DNA from: Annona cherimola | Taxonomy: Eukaryota; Streptophyta; Magnoliopsida; Magnoliales; Annonaceae | Reading direction: 5' to 3' | DNA: 64,000 nucleotides | Assembly (NCBI GenBank): GCA_030490835.1 | Contig: CM059971.1 | Location: 7,444,938-7,508,937, forward strand | Part shown: positions 23,001 to 35,030 of the stretch, piece after piece | Position numbering within the stretch: the first letter of the stretch is position 1 | How the letters are laid out: each line of letters opens with the position of its first letter | The notes under the pieces: generated by a model | What the model was told of the DNA's origin: nothing | Seen by the model: the letters and a program-made list of their open reading frames with translations, nothing else | The model's database searches: none | Program-made: the position numbers and the translations under genes

Positions 23001-23529
23001 ATAAATACCCAACCGAAGTGGAAAATTTGTAAAACCCCACCGCTACCATGAAAGAAATTTTCTGTAAATACCTTCATCATAAGAAGAAATTTGTAAAATC
23101 CAAACCATGGAGGGGAATATACAAATAGTCAACCTGCAGAAAGGCAAGATTTGAACACTTTACCTCTTGCTTTCATGTCAAGGATGTTGCCACTAGGCCA
23201 CAGGCCCGGTGGATAAGTCAGCATAGTTAATAGCTGGATAAGAATAAACAAATGGTTAAGACAGACCAACTCAATTAATGAGAACGAATTGTTTGATTTA
23301 CAACATCATCAAATACAACATAGAACAGTGGCGTTGACACTGTCAAAACAATTCTTATTTTTAATTAAACAAAGAAAAATAATATATATGCATATATTCA
23401 CGGCTCAACTAGATGAATCTAATAAACATTATGGTGCATAATGAAATCATGTTTTATAACTGTGTGTGCTTCAGAAAAAGAGCAAATGAATTCAAGTAAA
23501 TGAAATCACGTGATGGGACGTAGAATTTT

Positions 23530-23804
23530 TTTTTTTTTTTTTTAAAGATATTTACATACATCTCAACACATATTACACTGAAGATCAGAGACATTCTAAT
23601 AAATTTGGAGACACCGCTCCACCAAGTAAACAGGAAGACACAGCTTCCAACAATTAAATGGGAGACCACTTTGCTCCCACGAATTAAACGGGAGACCACA
23701 CTTTTGCTCCCACAAATGACGTTGCTGCTCCGGAGCCAAATCGAACCGGCGCCCGCAATGACACAGGGCAACGACGCTGACCACCAGGGCGCGTCCCTGG
23801 TGGT
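23530..23804 (-). mobile_element. SINE S1, insertion private to spacer B
   Basis: The perfect 15-bp target duplication GGGACGTAGAATTTT lies at 23515-23529 and 23805-23819, with the A tail (T run on +) at the left. On the minus strand the head has a box B-like GCCGGTTCGATTTG. The body and 3' end (GAGATGTATGTAAATAT) match the element at 5881-6150, which is a separate insertion in spacer A. Spacer C has the empty site near 59395. Confidence 0.88.
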
Positions 23805-23850
23805 GGGACGTAGAATTTTACAAGCATCGTAAATCATTTTTAAATAATAA

Positions 23851-24797
23851 GAATAAATTCCCTTAGTATCCGTAACATTTGACCATAATTACTTTCATAC
23901 TTGTAACATTTCAATCGTTCCTTCAGGGATATTTCACCCTTAATTCTTTGCGTGCCCATGCGGTCAGCACCGTCAGTTAAATATCACCCGCCAGGCAAAA
24001 TGACTCTGTTGATTTCTTCAAATGCCCAAATTGCCCAACGAGCTATGGCATATACCTTCTGTAGCCCTTCCTTCGGTCTTTCCCCTTTCTTCTTCATTGC
24101 TAAACCTAAGGTGCAATTAAGGGTGAAAAGAAATCACCCAGCAAATGTTTCTTTCCTAATGCAAGCTCCTCCGGAGGCCCTTCTTCAGTTCTCCAATCCA
24201 TCCTCCGCCACCAAATCTGACAAAAAGCGACCTGCATGAAAATTTGGTCATCTCAAAACCAGAGCACCATCATGGACGTTAATAGTTCCAATCATTAGAG
24301 GCGACGATCGCAGGCCACAGAAAACCGACCGACATTGGTGCCAAAGGATAAAAACATGACTATCCATGCCGATTACAGCAACCTATTGTAGAAGCCATGG
24401 CAGCCAGCGTCACCCTCGTGAATGGAATCGGAACAGCAGATCTAGTATTCCGTTTGCTTTGTTTGTTGTAGGGGAAAAACTGTTAATAACGATTGATTAT
24501 CGTAAAAGGGATGAGTAGAGAAGGGATGAGCGCGGCAGGCGATGGATTCAGGAATTTCCACCAAAGATATTAGGGGTAAGAAGAAAACGGCGTTTCGACT
24601 ACGTCAGTGAAGTCGTTCAGGGGCAAAAATGACATTTGGGTACAAATGACGGTCGTTTAACCTGTGACTAACGGCATGAGTATGGAACGAAGTACGGGTA
24701 AAGCGTTAGCTGCGTTACTAGTGTCGGAGGAATCATTGGAATATCGTGGGTACGAAATAAATTATAGGCAAATGTTATGACTAGCTGGGGAATTTAC
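23851..24797 (+). mobile_element. Long-TIR element carrying a mini-ORF, copy B
   Basis: Imperfect inverted ends of at least 75 bases share words for 'taaattccc', 'taacatttgnccataatt' and 'ttcrtac'. A 79-codon ORF lies inside from ATG 24000. The right edge runs into a GAT/AAT microsatellite. The arrangement fits a non-autonomous Mutator-like element with captured sequence; the flanking AT repeats prevent a clear target duplication. Confidence 0.5.
24000..24239 (+). CDS. Conserved small ORF of unknown function, copy B
   Basis: 79 codons from ATG 24000 (the frame is open from 23952). It reads MTLLISSNAQIAQRA at the start, then a basic central segment AKPKVQLRVKRNHPAN and a serine- and lysine-rich end SATKSDKKRPA. 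Copy C (59584-59823) keeps the whole frame with few changes; copy A is frameshifted. I do not recognise a family. It may be a captured exon piece without its own function. Confidence 0.3.
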   Translation: MTLLISSNAQIAQRAMAYTFCSPSFGLSPFFFIAKPKVQLRVKRNHPANVSFLMQAPPEALLQFSNPSSATKSDKKRPA

Positions 24798-24960
24798 GCT
24801 GAAGATGATGATGATGATGATGATAATAATAAATAAATAAATAAATAAAAATACTTTTTTAATAATCCCAGTGCTATTCGAGAAGCTACTTTGCACGAGT
24901 AGTCAACTGAACGAGAAAAGAATGGACGGTGTCGGTGTTAAAAAGGATGTGCCTTTTTTG

Positions 24961-25242
24961 CGGTGTGTTCGGGAATGCATAAAAGTTTTGGTGAAAAGTT
25001 TTAAAGAATAAAAGTTACCAAATGATGTGATATGATAGAGGTAATGATGAGGAGTAAAGAGGATAAAGTTAAAATAGATAGATTAGTTGTATAGGTAATT
25101 GTGTAGAAATGATTGAAAAGTTGGTTGGTTTATATAGGAAGATGTAAAAAAATAATCAAAAAATAGAAGAGTTGTAGAGAATGAAAAGTTTTAGATTGAA
25201 AAGTTTTGAGTGAAAACTTTTCGTTATTGCCAAACCCCCCCT
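24961..25242 (+). repeat. 280-bp MITE (family M1), insertion private to spacer B
   Basis: The ends are CGGTGTGTTCGGGAATG and CATTGCCAAACC-like. Spacers A (about 7507) and C (about 60535) run straight through 'gtgctttttttttatta' without it, which shows insertion after duplication. Confidence 0.75.
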
Positions 25243-25427
25243 TTATTATTAGTATTTATAGGACATAACAACTAGATATTATAATTGAGCACAATCACAA
25301 TCCTCGCATTATATATGACTAACGGTATGGACACAGAAGGACGGGTACAACGCTAATAGTTACCGGAATGTCATAAGCACGAAAGAAATTATGAGCAAAT
25401 GTTACTGGTAGCAGGGGAGTTTATCTA

Positions 25428-25460
<33 letters not shown>

Positions 25461-25895
25461 TGTAATAATTATAATAATAATAATAATAAATAAAAATGCT
25501 TTTTTAATAATTGCCGTGCTATCTGAGAAGCTACTTTGAAGGAGTCAACAGAACGAGAAAAAAATAGATGGTGTCAGCGTTAAAAAGGATGTGTTTTTTT
25601 TATTACTATTTATAGAACATAGCAACTAGATATTATAATTGAGCATATTCACAATTCTCACATTATATATGGAGTGAATTTTTTATAAACACTTCCATAT
25701 AATAGAAATATTTCTAAAGACTCCCCTAAGGAGGAAATTATACAACCGCCGTTAGAAGGGACTTTAGATATTTGAACTTAATAAATACAATGATATTTAT
25801 GCTAGGGAATATAGTGGATCACAAAATGTAATCTTAGCAGTTCCTCATGCATTCCTCATGAAAGCCATACTCGAGTTAGCCTTTAGCATCATGTT

Positions 25896-26147
25896 TTTTT
25901 TTTATGATATTACAGTATTTCAAGTGGTAGTACAATCAAGCTCTAAGATATTCTAGCAATTGTCTAACTAAGAATCTAATATTTGTAACAATAAACCTTG
26001 AACTACTCACTAAGTGGACGCTCCCATAGAAAATTCGGAGAGATTAACCGCCACTACTAAATTCTTGCCTGCCAAGCTTCGAACCAAGGACGCCAACATC
26101 ACTGGGCAAAGTCCTTGACCATTGAGGCAACACCTCAGTGGCACCTC
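25896..26147 (-). mobile_element. SINE S2, insertion private to spacer B
   Basis: The 12-bp target duplication TAGCATCATGTT lies at 25884-25895 and 26148-26159. The A tail is at the left (T run on +). On the minus strand a box A-like TTGCCTCAATGGTCAAGG and a box B-like TTGGTTCGAAGC are present. The body is unlike S1. Spacer C has the intact site near 61177. Confidence 0.87.
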
Positions 26148-26294
26148 TAGCATCATGTTGATAACATTAACACCGATGGAATCCCAGTATGGCCACGCCG
26201 TCTCGAACTGTATTCTACTTTGGATTTGCACAAAATGCCATACAAAGATGGCGGTATTTTAATGGTCGTATTTTCAAACTGGGGCATAAATAAA

Positions 26295-26727
26295 GGTAAT
26301 TTGCAAATACGCACTTAGTTTGATTAAATTTATAAATATACCTACATAGTTTCAAGACTTGCAAATAACTCTCACATAGTTTTACCATCATTATAAATAA
26401 CCCCCACGACATTATGGCGTCATTACTGTACTGTCATGGCATGAATGTTATTTGTAATTATGGTTAAATTATGTAGGGGTTATTTGCAAAAATTAAATAT
26501 ATCACATAATTTCTGAAACTACAAATACACCTAAATAGTTTGCATATTTTTATAAACATACCGACACCATGACGGTAGCATAACAGCATCGAGGTTATTT
26601 GCAATTCTAGTTATATTGTGTGGATGTTATTTGCACTTTCTAAAACTATGTATGTATGTGTGTGTGTGTATATATATATATATTTGTAATTTTGATCAAA
26701 CTAAGTAGATAAATTTGCAAATTAACT
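26295..26727. mobile_element. Mutator-type MITE (family M2) in spacer B
   Basis: Orthologue of 8181-8559, with the same inverted ends and the same flanking 'ataaataa' duplication. A TG/TA microsatellite (about 26648-26685) has grown inside it. Confidence 0.7.
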
Positions 26728-27191
26728 GATAAATAATTGTAAGCGATTATATATTCTTACATTTCTCAATTTTCTGATTTTTTAACAAATTTTTATATAT
26801 TTTTTATATATCCTTATATTTCTCAATTTTCCGATACGGTTCGATAAAATCTGATACCGATATGATACGGTTGTATCTTTTTTAGAGGAAACTGATGCGC
26901 CATCTGATAGCGATATTCTGAACCATGCCACGATGTCTCATGTATCGTGGCTCTGTAAACTATTAATTAATAATGTTCTTCGAGCACTCTCTTAAAAAAA
27001 AATAAATTTCTTCAAGCATATGATTCCACTCCTAAATGGAGACAATAAAAGTAATAATATTCTGTTTACGACATATTTATTTTATTGGGTTAGCAACTTG
27101 TTGATTGTTGTCTATGGCAAGTTGTGAATGGGACGAAAGCAACATGATCTATGGACGTATTTGATGCCAAGATATAACATAAACCAAATAA

Positions 27192-29335
27192 CTAAAGTTC
27201 AAAACAAGTAGTAGTACGGAACAAGTGTATAACAATTTGAAATAAAACCAGCAAAACTTTGTCTTGATAGTAAGTATTTGAGAAATTTGTAGTAAGGAAC
27301 TTTGACACTGAGCCACCATCTCTCATCATCTTCCATGTTGAAAATAAATTGGATGGTAAACTACCATTGAAGTTGTTGAATGAGAGGTCAATGATTTGCA
27401 GCTGCAGAAAGAATTCTCGACTTTTTCGTGGCACTCTAATGGAGCTAAAGAAGTTATTTGACCTCAAGACAAGAACATGTAAATTTGATAAATTTCCTAA
27501 TTGTGAAGGGAATTCATCATGTATTTGATTGTTCCGAAGGTTCAAGACCTTCAACATCAGACAATTTGTCAATAACCCTGACATCTTCCCCTCCAAGTAA
27601 TTATCACTAAGATCAAGTGTCTCTAGCGCACAACTAACTTTGAATGTTTGGAATAAGGGACCAAAAAAAGCATTTTTGCCCAAATTTAACACTTTAAAGA
27701 ATCTGTTATTGGTTTTGCCCGAGCATTGGGGTACTAAACCAATGAAATTGTTGTTTGACAAATCAAGAACTTCAAGGAATTTTGCATCACAAATCAAAGA
27801 GGACACTTCTCCCTCAAGTTTATTGTTTGCAATTGAAAAGAAAGTGGATGATGCTGGAGGCACAAGAATGGAGCCTTTCAATAAGTTTGAGCTTAGGTCG
27901 AAATATGTCATTGAGGATAAAGAGAGATGGGGAAAGGGTCCTTCTAATCCCTCTAAAGAATTATGAGAGAGATTCAAATAATGCATACTCCCATTTCTGA
28001 CCTTCCATATCCATTGTGGAATTTTACCGTGAATTCTGTTCCATGAGAGGTTAAGATATTCGATCTCTTCCTAATTTCTCAGGATATTTGGGAAGTTGTT
28101 GATATTGCATGATCCTAAAGCCAAAAGCAATAGTCGAGGAAAGGACAATGACATTAAACTGCTTTGAGGGTTAGTAATAATTGTTAGATTGTTATTTGAA
28201 AGATCAAGCCATTTTAGGTTCTTGAGGTTTTAGAAGAAGCCTAGGTCCACGACACCATTGAAATAATTATTGGACATGCTAAGATACATAAGCTCAGTTA
28301 GTTCAAAAATCCAAATTTGAATTGGCCCTTGAAAGTTGTTGTTGGAGAGACCTAAATCCATGAGTTGGCTGAGGTTGACACTTGGCTTAGTGATGGACGT
28401 TGAACTGTTTCTGGTGTTGATGATGGCTGAAAAGTTGTTAAATGAAAGTTGAAGCACTTTTAGGTTCTTGAGATTTTGGAAGGAGCCTAGGTCCACGACA
28501 CCATTGAAATGGTTTGATGACAAGGATACCGAACCTTAGTTAAAGTAAAAATCAGGGATGGGATTGACCCTTGAAAATTATTATATGAGAGATCAAGAAT
28601 AACAAGTTGGCTCAAGTTTGTGAATGATTGAGGTATTGGACCTACTAGGTTGCAACCTCTTATTCCCAGTTAAGTTAAGGATTTAAAGGTTAGCGGAATT
28701 TCTACCAAATTCCCATGAAATTTTGTCTGTGACATTTCCAACTCCTGGATAGTACTATTTATTGAAAATTTTGGGAAATCAACTGTCAAGAATTGATTGT
28801 TAGAAATATCAAGCAATTGTAAGTTTGTCCAATTGAAAATACTCGTTGGGAATTAATGTTGCAAGTCATAGGCTGAGAGATTCAAGGAGGTTAAAGAAGT
28901 GAGATTACGATATAAATTCTAGCACTGGAGATGAAAGATGGTAATAGTTGAGGTCTAGCAGAATAAGAGAATGAAATCGGAAAAATGAAGGATGAATCCT
29001 TCCAGAAAGACTACAATCAGAGAAGCTTAGTTTGTGGAGATTGGTAAGTGCATATGCCAAGATGAGAGATTGGCGTCACTATAATTGAGGTCATAGCCAC
29101 TCTTCAATTGGAGCAAAGTAGAAAAGTGTCGATAGAGTCAGATTGGGTGAGGTGGATGATGGGTGGATGACAAAGGCTTGTAGCTGTAGGTGGAGGGATT
29201 AGTATTAAGAACAACAACAGTACTAGTAGTGGAGACGGAAGGAGATGGAAAGAGGATTTGTGGGAAGAGGAGGGAGAGTAAGAAAGAGAAGAGAAGCTTA
29301 TAAAACAGAGTAAGAAAAGAGCAGGAGGAGGGCAT
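27192..29335 (-). pseudogene. LRR receptor-like protein pseudogene, unit 1
   Basis: On the minus strand, from ATG 29335, the relic has a signal-peptide-like start (FYKLLFSFLLSLLF), an N-cap remnant (LLQLKSGYDLNYSDANLSSW) and about 20 leucine-rich repeats with the plant pattern LxxLxLSxNxxxGxxP. It ends at YYQDKV, before the final repeats, membrane segment and short tail that receptor-like proteins normally have. Breaks include frameshifts in the first 100 codons, stops at 28853-28855, 28230-28232 and 28071-28073, and a frameshift near 28535 that the second copy shares. Intact family members are cell-surface receptors in defence or development; this one cannot make a receptor. Confidence 0.85.
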
Positions 29336-29515
29336 GATGGACGATGAGGAGGAGGAGATATCAGGGGAGAATGAACGTAGAGGTTGGTTTGTGCCAAGCA
29401 TTTGTCACGTGTGCTTGATTATATAGGAGGGAGCTCAACGTGGGGAGTAGTAATTTTAAGGCTGCCATTTTCCACTGCTGCGAGAAGGCTGTGGAAACCG
29501 TTGATCTAAACGGCC

Positions 29516-30020
29516 ACTACATGATGGCTGATGCTCAATTATTGATTGATGGTAGATGGGTGGATGGATGTTGGTAGTCTAAGTCACACATCTGAACCGA
29601 TAATGTAACCATTCCAGATCTACCGATGTATTGACTGTCCTATGTAGTATGGATATCGCTTGCTTATCCACGGCGCACTCTACTACTCCATCTATATCAA
29701 TTATTTAAAGGACATTCATATCCGTCAACCGCAAATTGACGAATTGATATTCGAAAGCAAAGATTGCCGGCCAAACAGAAGCGTAATATAATAGATAAAT
29801 ATATGAACGGATTGGCCGGTGTTTATGGCCTCCCCCACAGGCCACAATCACCCACCATCTGCTACACCGTCATCCACGCTCCTCTCGTGAAAATTTGACA
29901 TGATGCCCAAATGCAGGCCTGATGCTACGGGTGGGATTTCCAATTGGTGCTTTTGTACTGTACGTATATAGTTTTGGCAAAATTATGAAAGTATCACGAA
30001 TTTTAACAAAATTGTATCCC
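29516..30020. repeat. Local duplication block 1a (pairs with 32255-32660)
   Basis: The stretch from 'gatggctgatgc' through 'gaaccgataatgtaaccatt', 'cggcgcactctactactcca' and 'gacgaattgatattcgaaag' recurs in the same orientation 2.7 kb downstream, ending at 'ggcaaaattat.naagnatcacgaat'. The block lies directly upstream of the pseudogene start. Confidence 0.8.
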
Positions 30021-30544
30021 TAGTCATTCCTTAATCCTTACCTGTACACTTGGCCGGAAATCCCTAGTCATTGCAGTAAACATCGAAAATAGTTATATTA
30101 ACGTATAAATTAAGAAAAAAAACTTAGATCTGTCAAATATCTTAAAATGTAATAATACTCTATAGAATCATATATTAAAATGTAATAATACTCTATAGAA
30201 TTATTTATCCATATAGTAATGATATTTTAGATGATTTAGATATTGAAAATATTAGGTAGAAATCAATTTTTAGTATTAAATTATTTTATTATCATGACTT
30301 CAAGCTTTCATAGATAAAGGCCGATATATAGCAATACTAAATAAATGAGTGATAATAAATATGATGCTAAATACAATTGGTCGAATGGATTTTTTCATTA
30401 ATCATCAAAATATTACAAATAAAAGAATCATCTAAAAAGAGGTTTAATCATAACAAAGCTATATATATGTTGATAACTGAGATTGGCTTCATTAGCAAGC
30501 TAAGTTAAAAATGTTGATTAGTGGATAGATGGGTAATTCTTGGT

Positions 30545-30750
30545 CTAGTCCTCTAGTTCCCCATGTAAACCATAGTACATGCTAATTTAGATTGTGATAA
30601 ATGAGTGGACGTTTATAGCACCATCTGCACCATCATCCATTATTTGGTCAAGTTACTATTAGATGCTTTTTACATGAATCAATGGGTCAATACTTCTAAT
30701 CTTTTTAAGGTTACCATCTGAACCCTTTATAGGTCAAGCAACTCTTTAAA
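30545..30750. repeat. Local duplication block 2a (pairs with 31195-31400)
   Basis: Shared words in order are 'tagattgtgaNaaatgantgga', 'aatccattaNttggt', 'tttacatgaat' and 'cttNataggtcaag'. The pair lies between the two members of block 1, so at least two rounds of local copying took place. Confidence 0.65.
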
Positions 30751-30769
30751 AAAATATATTTTAATTTAA

Positions 30770-30960
30770 GGCATGTTTGCAGAATACGAAACTTTTTAAC
30801 TTAAAATTTTTCAATTTTTAAGACTTTTCATTTTTCATAACTATCCTATTTTTTTAATTATTTATTCACATTGTCGTATAAATTATCTTACTTTTCAATT
30901 ATTTTTATCCAATGATTCATATAATTAACCTATCTATTTTAAAATAAAATTTTTTATTGC
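30770..30960 (-). repeat. 280-bp MITE (family M1), truncated
   Basis: It starts GGCATGTTTGCAGAATACG and follows the M1 body, but breaks off near 'aaaataaaattttttattgc' without the second terminal repeat. Confidence 0.5.
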
Positions 30961-31194
30961 TTTTCAAAAATACTAGTGTAGACGGTGATACTTGAACTAT
31001 CGTTCGCATGCGCCTGGCTAGTATTCCTCCGGTGAGAATTTTACATGGTCACATGGGTTACAAATGCAAGCCTGTTGCTAGTCTTGCACGTGCAGTTCGT
31101 ATTCACAGTAATATTTTCCTATATATATTTTCTTATGTATATGTTGAACACCGATATGGGCAACATTACTGAGCGATATGAAAGATGGTGCCCT

Positions 31195-31400
31195 GGTCTC
31201 CATATGAACCGTTGTACACGCAAATCTAGATTGTGAGAAATGAATGGATGTCTATTGTCACGACGTCAACCATAATCCATTAATTGGTGAAGCTACTATT
31301 AAAAGCCGTTTACATGAATGGATGGATCAATATTTATAGTATTTCTACGACCACTATCTTAACCCTTCATAGGTCAAGTCACACTTTAAAAAATTAGTCA
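31195..31400. repeat. Local duplication block 2b
   Basis: Partner of 30545-30750. A further direct repeat of about 45 bp with 'aatgctgatagcta' follows at 31385-31470. Confidence 0.65.
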
Positions 31401-31479
31401 ATATAATATAATGCTGATAGCTACTCTTAAAAAATTAATCAATATCATATAATGCTGATAGCTAAATATGTTGGACAGC

Positions 31480-31845
31480 AATCCTATGCTCCCGGGAGCG
31501 TGCAGTGCTGCATGCTCCCGGGCGCATACACCTATTTTTTTAAATGTTTTTTTTAAAATTTTTTTACGATAGTGTTAATCTATATTTATTTAATATGTGT
31601 ATAAATTTTTACCATTTTTGAGGTATTTTAGATATTTATTTTTTATTTTTGAAAATCAGTGGCATTTTAGGTAATTTCAAATTACTAAAATGCCACTGAT
31701 TTTTAAAAATCCGAAATAAATATCTAAAAATCTCCAAAAATAGTAAAAATTTATATATACATTAAAGACATTTATTTTAATAAGTTTATGAAAAAGTTTT
31801 AAAAAAAAATTTTTTAAAAATAAGTGTATGCACTCGGAAGGTATG
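31480..31845. repeat. Foldback repeat (family F) with perfect GC palindrome at its edge
   Basis: The left edge has GCTCCCGGGAGC, then 'gcgcatacacctattttttta'; the right edge reads 'ttaaaaataagtgtatgcac'. In the centre 'atcagtggcattttaggtaa' meets its inverted copy 'aaaatgccactgat', a near-perfect hairpin. Confidence 0.65.
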
Positions 31846-32254
31846 AAAGTTTAAGGGACGTATCCAACACACTAAAAGTATACAAATTCCCATTTACAAC
31901 TAGTTGCTCAAAGTATTGTTTACTGAAAATGTTCAGAAAACAAAAGACAAAACTTCTGACCATAGGTAGTCATATATAAATCGATTAATTTTTTTAAGAA
32001 AATAAATCAATTAATTTAGTTGTAAAGAGGAATAATTCGAAAACGTGTGTAGCTTATTTAGAGTACAAATAGATAAGAAAAATAATTCTGTCAGCCTAAG
32101 CTAAGTAATGATTCATCTTAGAAAACTTATTTAATTATGGGCTAAGTAATCCATTATGCAGCTCAGGCTATGATATATGTTATTTAAAAATTAAAGTTAA
32201 CTCTTATCATAGTTTATAATAAAATTTTATTAAATAAAATTAATTATATAGAAG

Positions 32255-32660
32255 GGAGCTGATGATGGCTGATGCATGAGTATTCATGTATGGATGGATG
32301 GATGGATGGATGGATGGATGTTGGTAGCTAGTCCAAGTCACCATCTGAACCGATAATGTAACCATTCCAGATGGATGGATGGATGGATATCAGTTGCTTA
32401 TCTACGGCGCACTCTACTACTCCATCCATATCAATTAATTAAAGGATATCAATTACCGTCAACCGCAAACTGACGAATTGATATTCGAAAGTAAAGATTG
32501 TCGGCGAAACGTTAAATAGATCCAATAAAATTAACAACAAAAACCGATTGAATACAAAAATTATATGGTAAAATTTTTTGTAGGGTAGCTATATAGGTTT
32601 GGCAAAATTATACAAGCATCACGAATTTTTTAGATGACAACAAAATCCTTCCAAATAAAT
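32255..32660. repeat. Local duplication block 1b with GGAT microsatellite
   Basis: Partner of 29516-30020. A GGAT tetranucleotide run has expanded at 32291-32322 and again at about 32371-32388. Confidence 0.8.
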
Positions 32661-32964
32661 AAAATTACATAGTGCTAGAAATTACCTTCAAAATAATTTT
32701 TTATTTTATACAAATATTACTCACATTAAATAGATCCAATACTCATCGAAACTCGATTATATACATCACAATATCTTTTCGATTATACATCATAATTTAT
32801 TTCAAGATAAGATACATTATTTATTTATTTTTACTTTTATTTTATTGATTTTTCTATAAACATATTTTGCTAAGTGTATTTAATCTATAAACATACTGTT
32901 GCTGCTCTTTTCACGAGCAGATGAGAATCATTTCATCTTTATCTCATCCTTACCTTAGACCCAA

Positions 32965-33345
32965 ATCCTCTGCACCCGAGTGCACTGAGGTTCAATGCCT
33001 CAGTACACCCGAGTGTACTGCACTTAATTTTTTTTTTACGTAACTATTAATCTAAGTGCATTTAACATGTGTATCAATTTTTATTATTTTTGAAAATTTT
33101 TAGATTTTTTTTCAAATTTTTAAAGATCAGTGACATTCTTAGTAATTTAAAATTACTATAATGTGATTAATTTTTAAAAATTCAAAAAAAAATCTAAAAA
33201 TATAAAAATGGTAAAAATTATATAAATATTAAATACACGCAGATTAATAGCTGTGTAAAAAAATTTTCAAAAAATAATTAAAAAATAAGTTTATTGCCCG
33301 AGTGCATCGAGCCTCAATACACCCAGGTGAATAGGATTTTGATCC
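32965..33345. repeat. Foldback repeat (family F)
   Basis: The ends are an inverted pair: 'aaatcctctgcacccgagtg' and 'cacccaggtgaataggattt'. A second inner pair follows ('attaatctaagtgcatttaa' with 'ttaaatacacgcagattaat'). Confidence 0.7.
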
Positions 33346-34301
33346 CTTATCTCATCCAAGTTTTAAACAAGACGTGAATCTGTTGCACTCCTTTAAGTTT
33401 TATTGTAAAAATTATGCAGTTGCACGCTTCTAACTTTTATAGTAAAAATTTTAGTTATGCACACCATTTGAGAAATTTTTGAGACAAGTAGAATTTTTAT
33501 TTGAAGATTGATATATAATCCCGATTAATATTTAATTGTTATTATTTACGGCAGGCTATTTTATATGCGGGTTTCCAAAATTATTGTATATTATATGGAG
33601 TGTGTTCACAGGAATTAAAATTCTTGGATTATTAATAGGTAAAATATTACATTATTTTTTATGGCTAGCATTATTTAAAGGCAACAACGTATATATATGT
33701 AAAACGTTAATTTATGTGGCATGTGACGTCTGATTAATATACTCTAGCTATGAGTATATTAATAAATGTAAATCAGTCCATAAAACAATAATGCACACAT
33801 TTGTGTATATCTATGATTAATATATTGGTATACTATTTTATATATGTGGCGTTCGCTTCAGATCAGTGTGTGTATATATATATATATAAGTGGGTCCACG
33901 CAATTTAATTTTTATCTGTATGCACTAAATGCATGTATATATAAGTCGAGTCAAGGCAATTCAATTTTTATCGGTGCGTACTAAATGCACGTACACTGTA
34001 GTGTGTACGGGCTAAACTTTTTTTAAATTACTAGCATACGTCAAAGTGGTGTGCATCTAATATTACAAATTAAATATTTTCACAACTTTCACTGGAGGGA
34101 TATTTTATAAATATTCTCCCAGATATGATATTTTATAGATATTTCCATATTTAGGTGACAACTTTAGATACCTCATTACCAATCTAAATTAAAATAAAAT
34201 ATGATTGGAGTTTTTGAAAATAAATTAAGGATAGAATTAATCTCAAATCCAACCTCCCCCACCTAAGTTGCACTTAAATTTTTTCTTTTTTTTCCAATTT
34301 A

Positions 34302-34583
34302 GGGCATGTTTGTGAATGAATAAAACTTTTGATGAAAAGTTGTATAGATGAGAAGTTATCAAATGATATGATATGATAGGGGTAATGATGAAGAATAAAT
34401 AGGATAAAGTTGAAATATATAGGTTAGTTGTGTTAGTAGTTGTGTAAAAATGATTGAAAAGTAGGATAATTGTATAGAAAAATATGAATAAATGATTAAA
34501 CATAGGATAATTATGGAGAGTGAAGAGTTTTAAATTAAAAAATTTTAACTTAACAACTTTTTTTTTTGTTACCAAACACACCC
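34302..34583 (+). repeat. 280-bp MITE (family M1)
   Basis: GGGCATGTTTGTGAATGAAT at the left pairs with 'taccaaacacaccc' at the right; the body is typical of M1. Confidence 0.7.
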
Positions 34584-34749
34584 TTGGACAGGCTCAATCA
34601 CTCATCAGTCTTAGAGTGGAAACTACAAAAAAGAGTAGCTCTGCGACTACGAGTGGAAGGTATAAATCACCTTTTCGCATTTTCCACACGGTCAGTCAGT
34701 CAACGAGTGGAAAGTAGAAACAGCCTTTGTTTTTTCATTTCACGAGTCA

Positions 34750-35030
34750 GGGTGCATTTGGAAATTGATAAAACTTTTGATGAATAGTTTTGAAGAATAA
34801 AAGTTGTCAAATGATGTAATATGATAGGGATAATGATGAAGAGTAAAGAAGATAAAGTTAAAATAGATAGGTTAGTTGTGTGAATAGTTATGTAGAAATG
34901 ATTGAAAAATAGAGTAGTTGTATAGAAAAATGTGAAAAAGTAATTAAAAAATATGATATTTGTGGAGAGTAAAAAGTTTTAAATTGAAAAGTTTTAACTT
35001 GACATTTTCTGCACATTATCAAACACACCC
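34750..35030 (+). repeat. 280-bp MITE (family M1), with duplicated end
   Basis: It starts GGGTGCATTTGGAAATTG and ends 'tatcaaacacaccc'. The last 32 bases (from 'ttgacattttctgcac') are repeated directly to about 35062. It lies only 166 bp from the previous M1 copy. Confidence 0.7.

Larger units (their letters stand above)
17255..27000. repeat. Spacer copy B of the tandem unit
   Basis: This aligns with spacer C (55800-62290) along its length and with spacer A in part. Insertions private to B are the long-TIR element at 18419-21246, SINEs at 23530-23804 and 25896-26147, and a MITE at 24961-25242. No gene is present apart from the mini-ORF in the element at 23851-24797. Confidence 0.8.

Noticed and set aside
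27640..28000. Plus-strand frames over the LRR pseudogene (also 62744-63206)
   Set aside because: The minus strand carries regular leucine-rich repeats; the plus frames are shadows conserved only because the DNA is duplicated.
29104..29401. Serine/proline-rich secreted protein on the minus strand
   Set aside because: One of the two overlapping frames fits the signal-peptide start of the LRR receptor-like pseudogene; no separate gene is needed.
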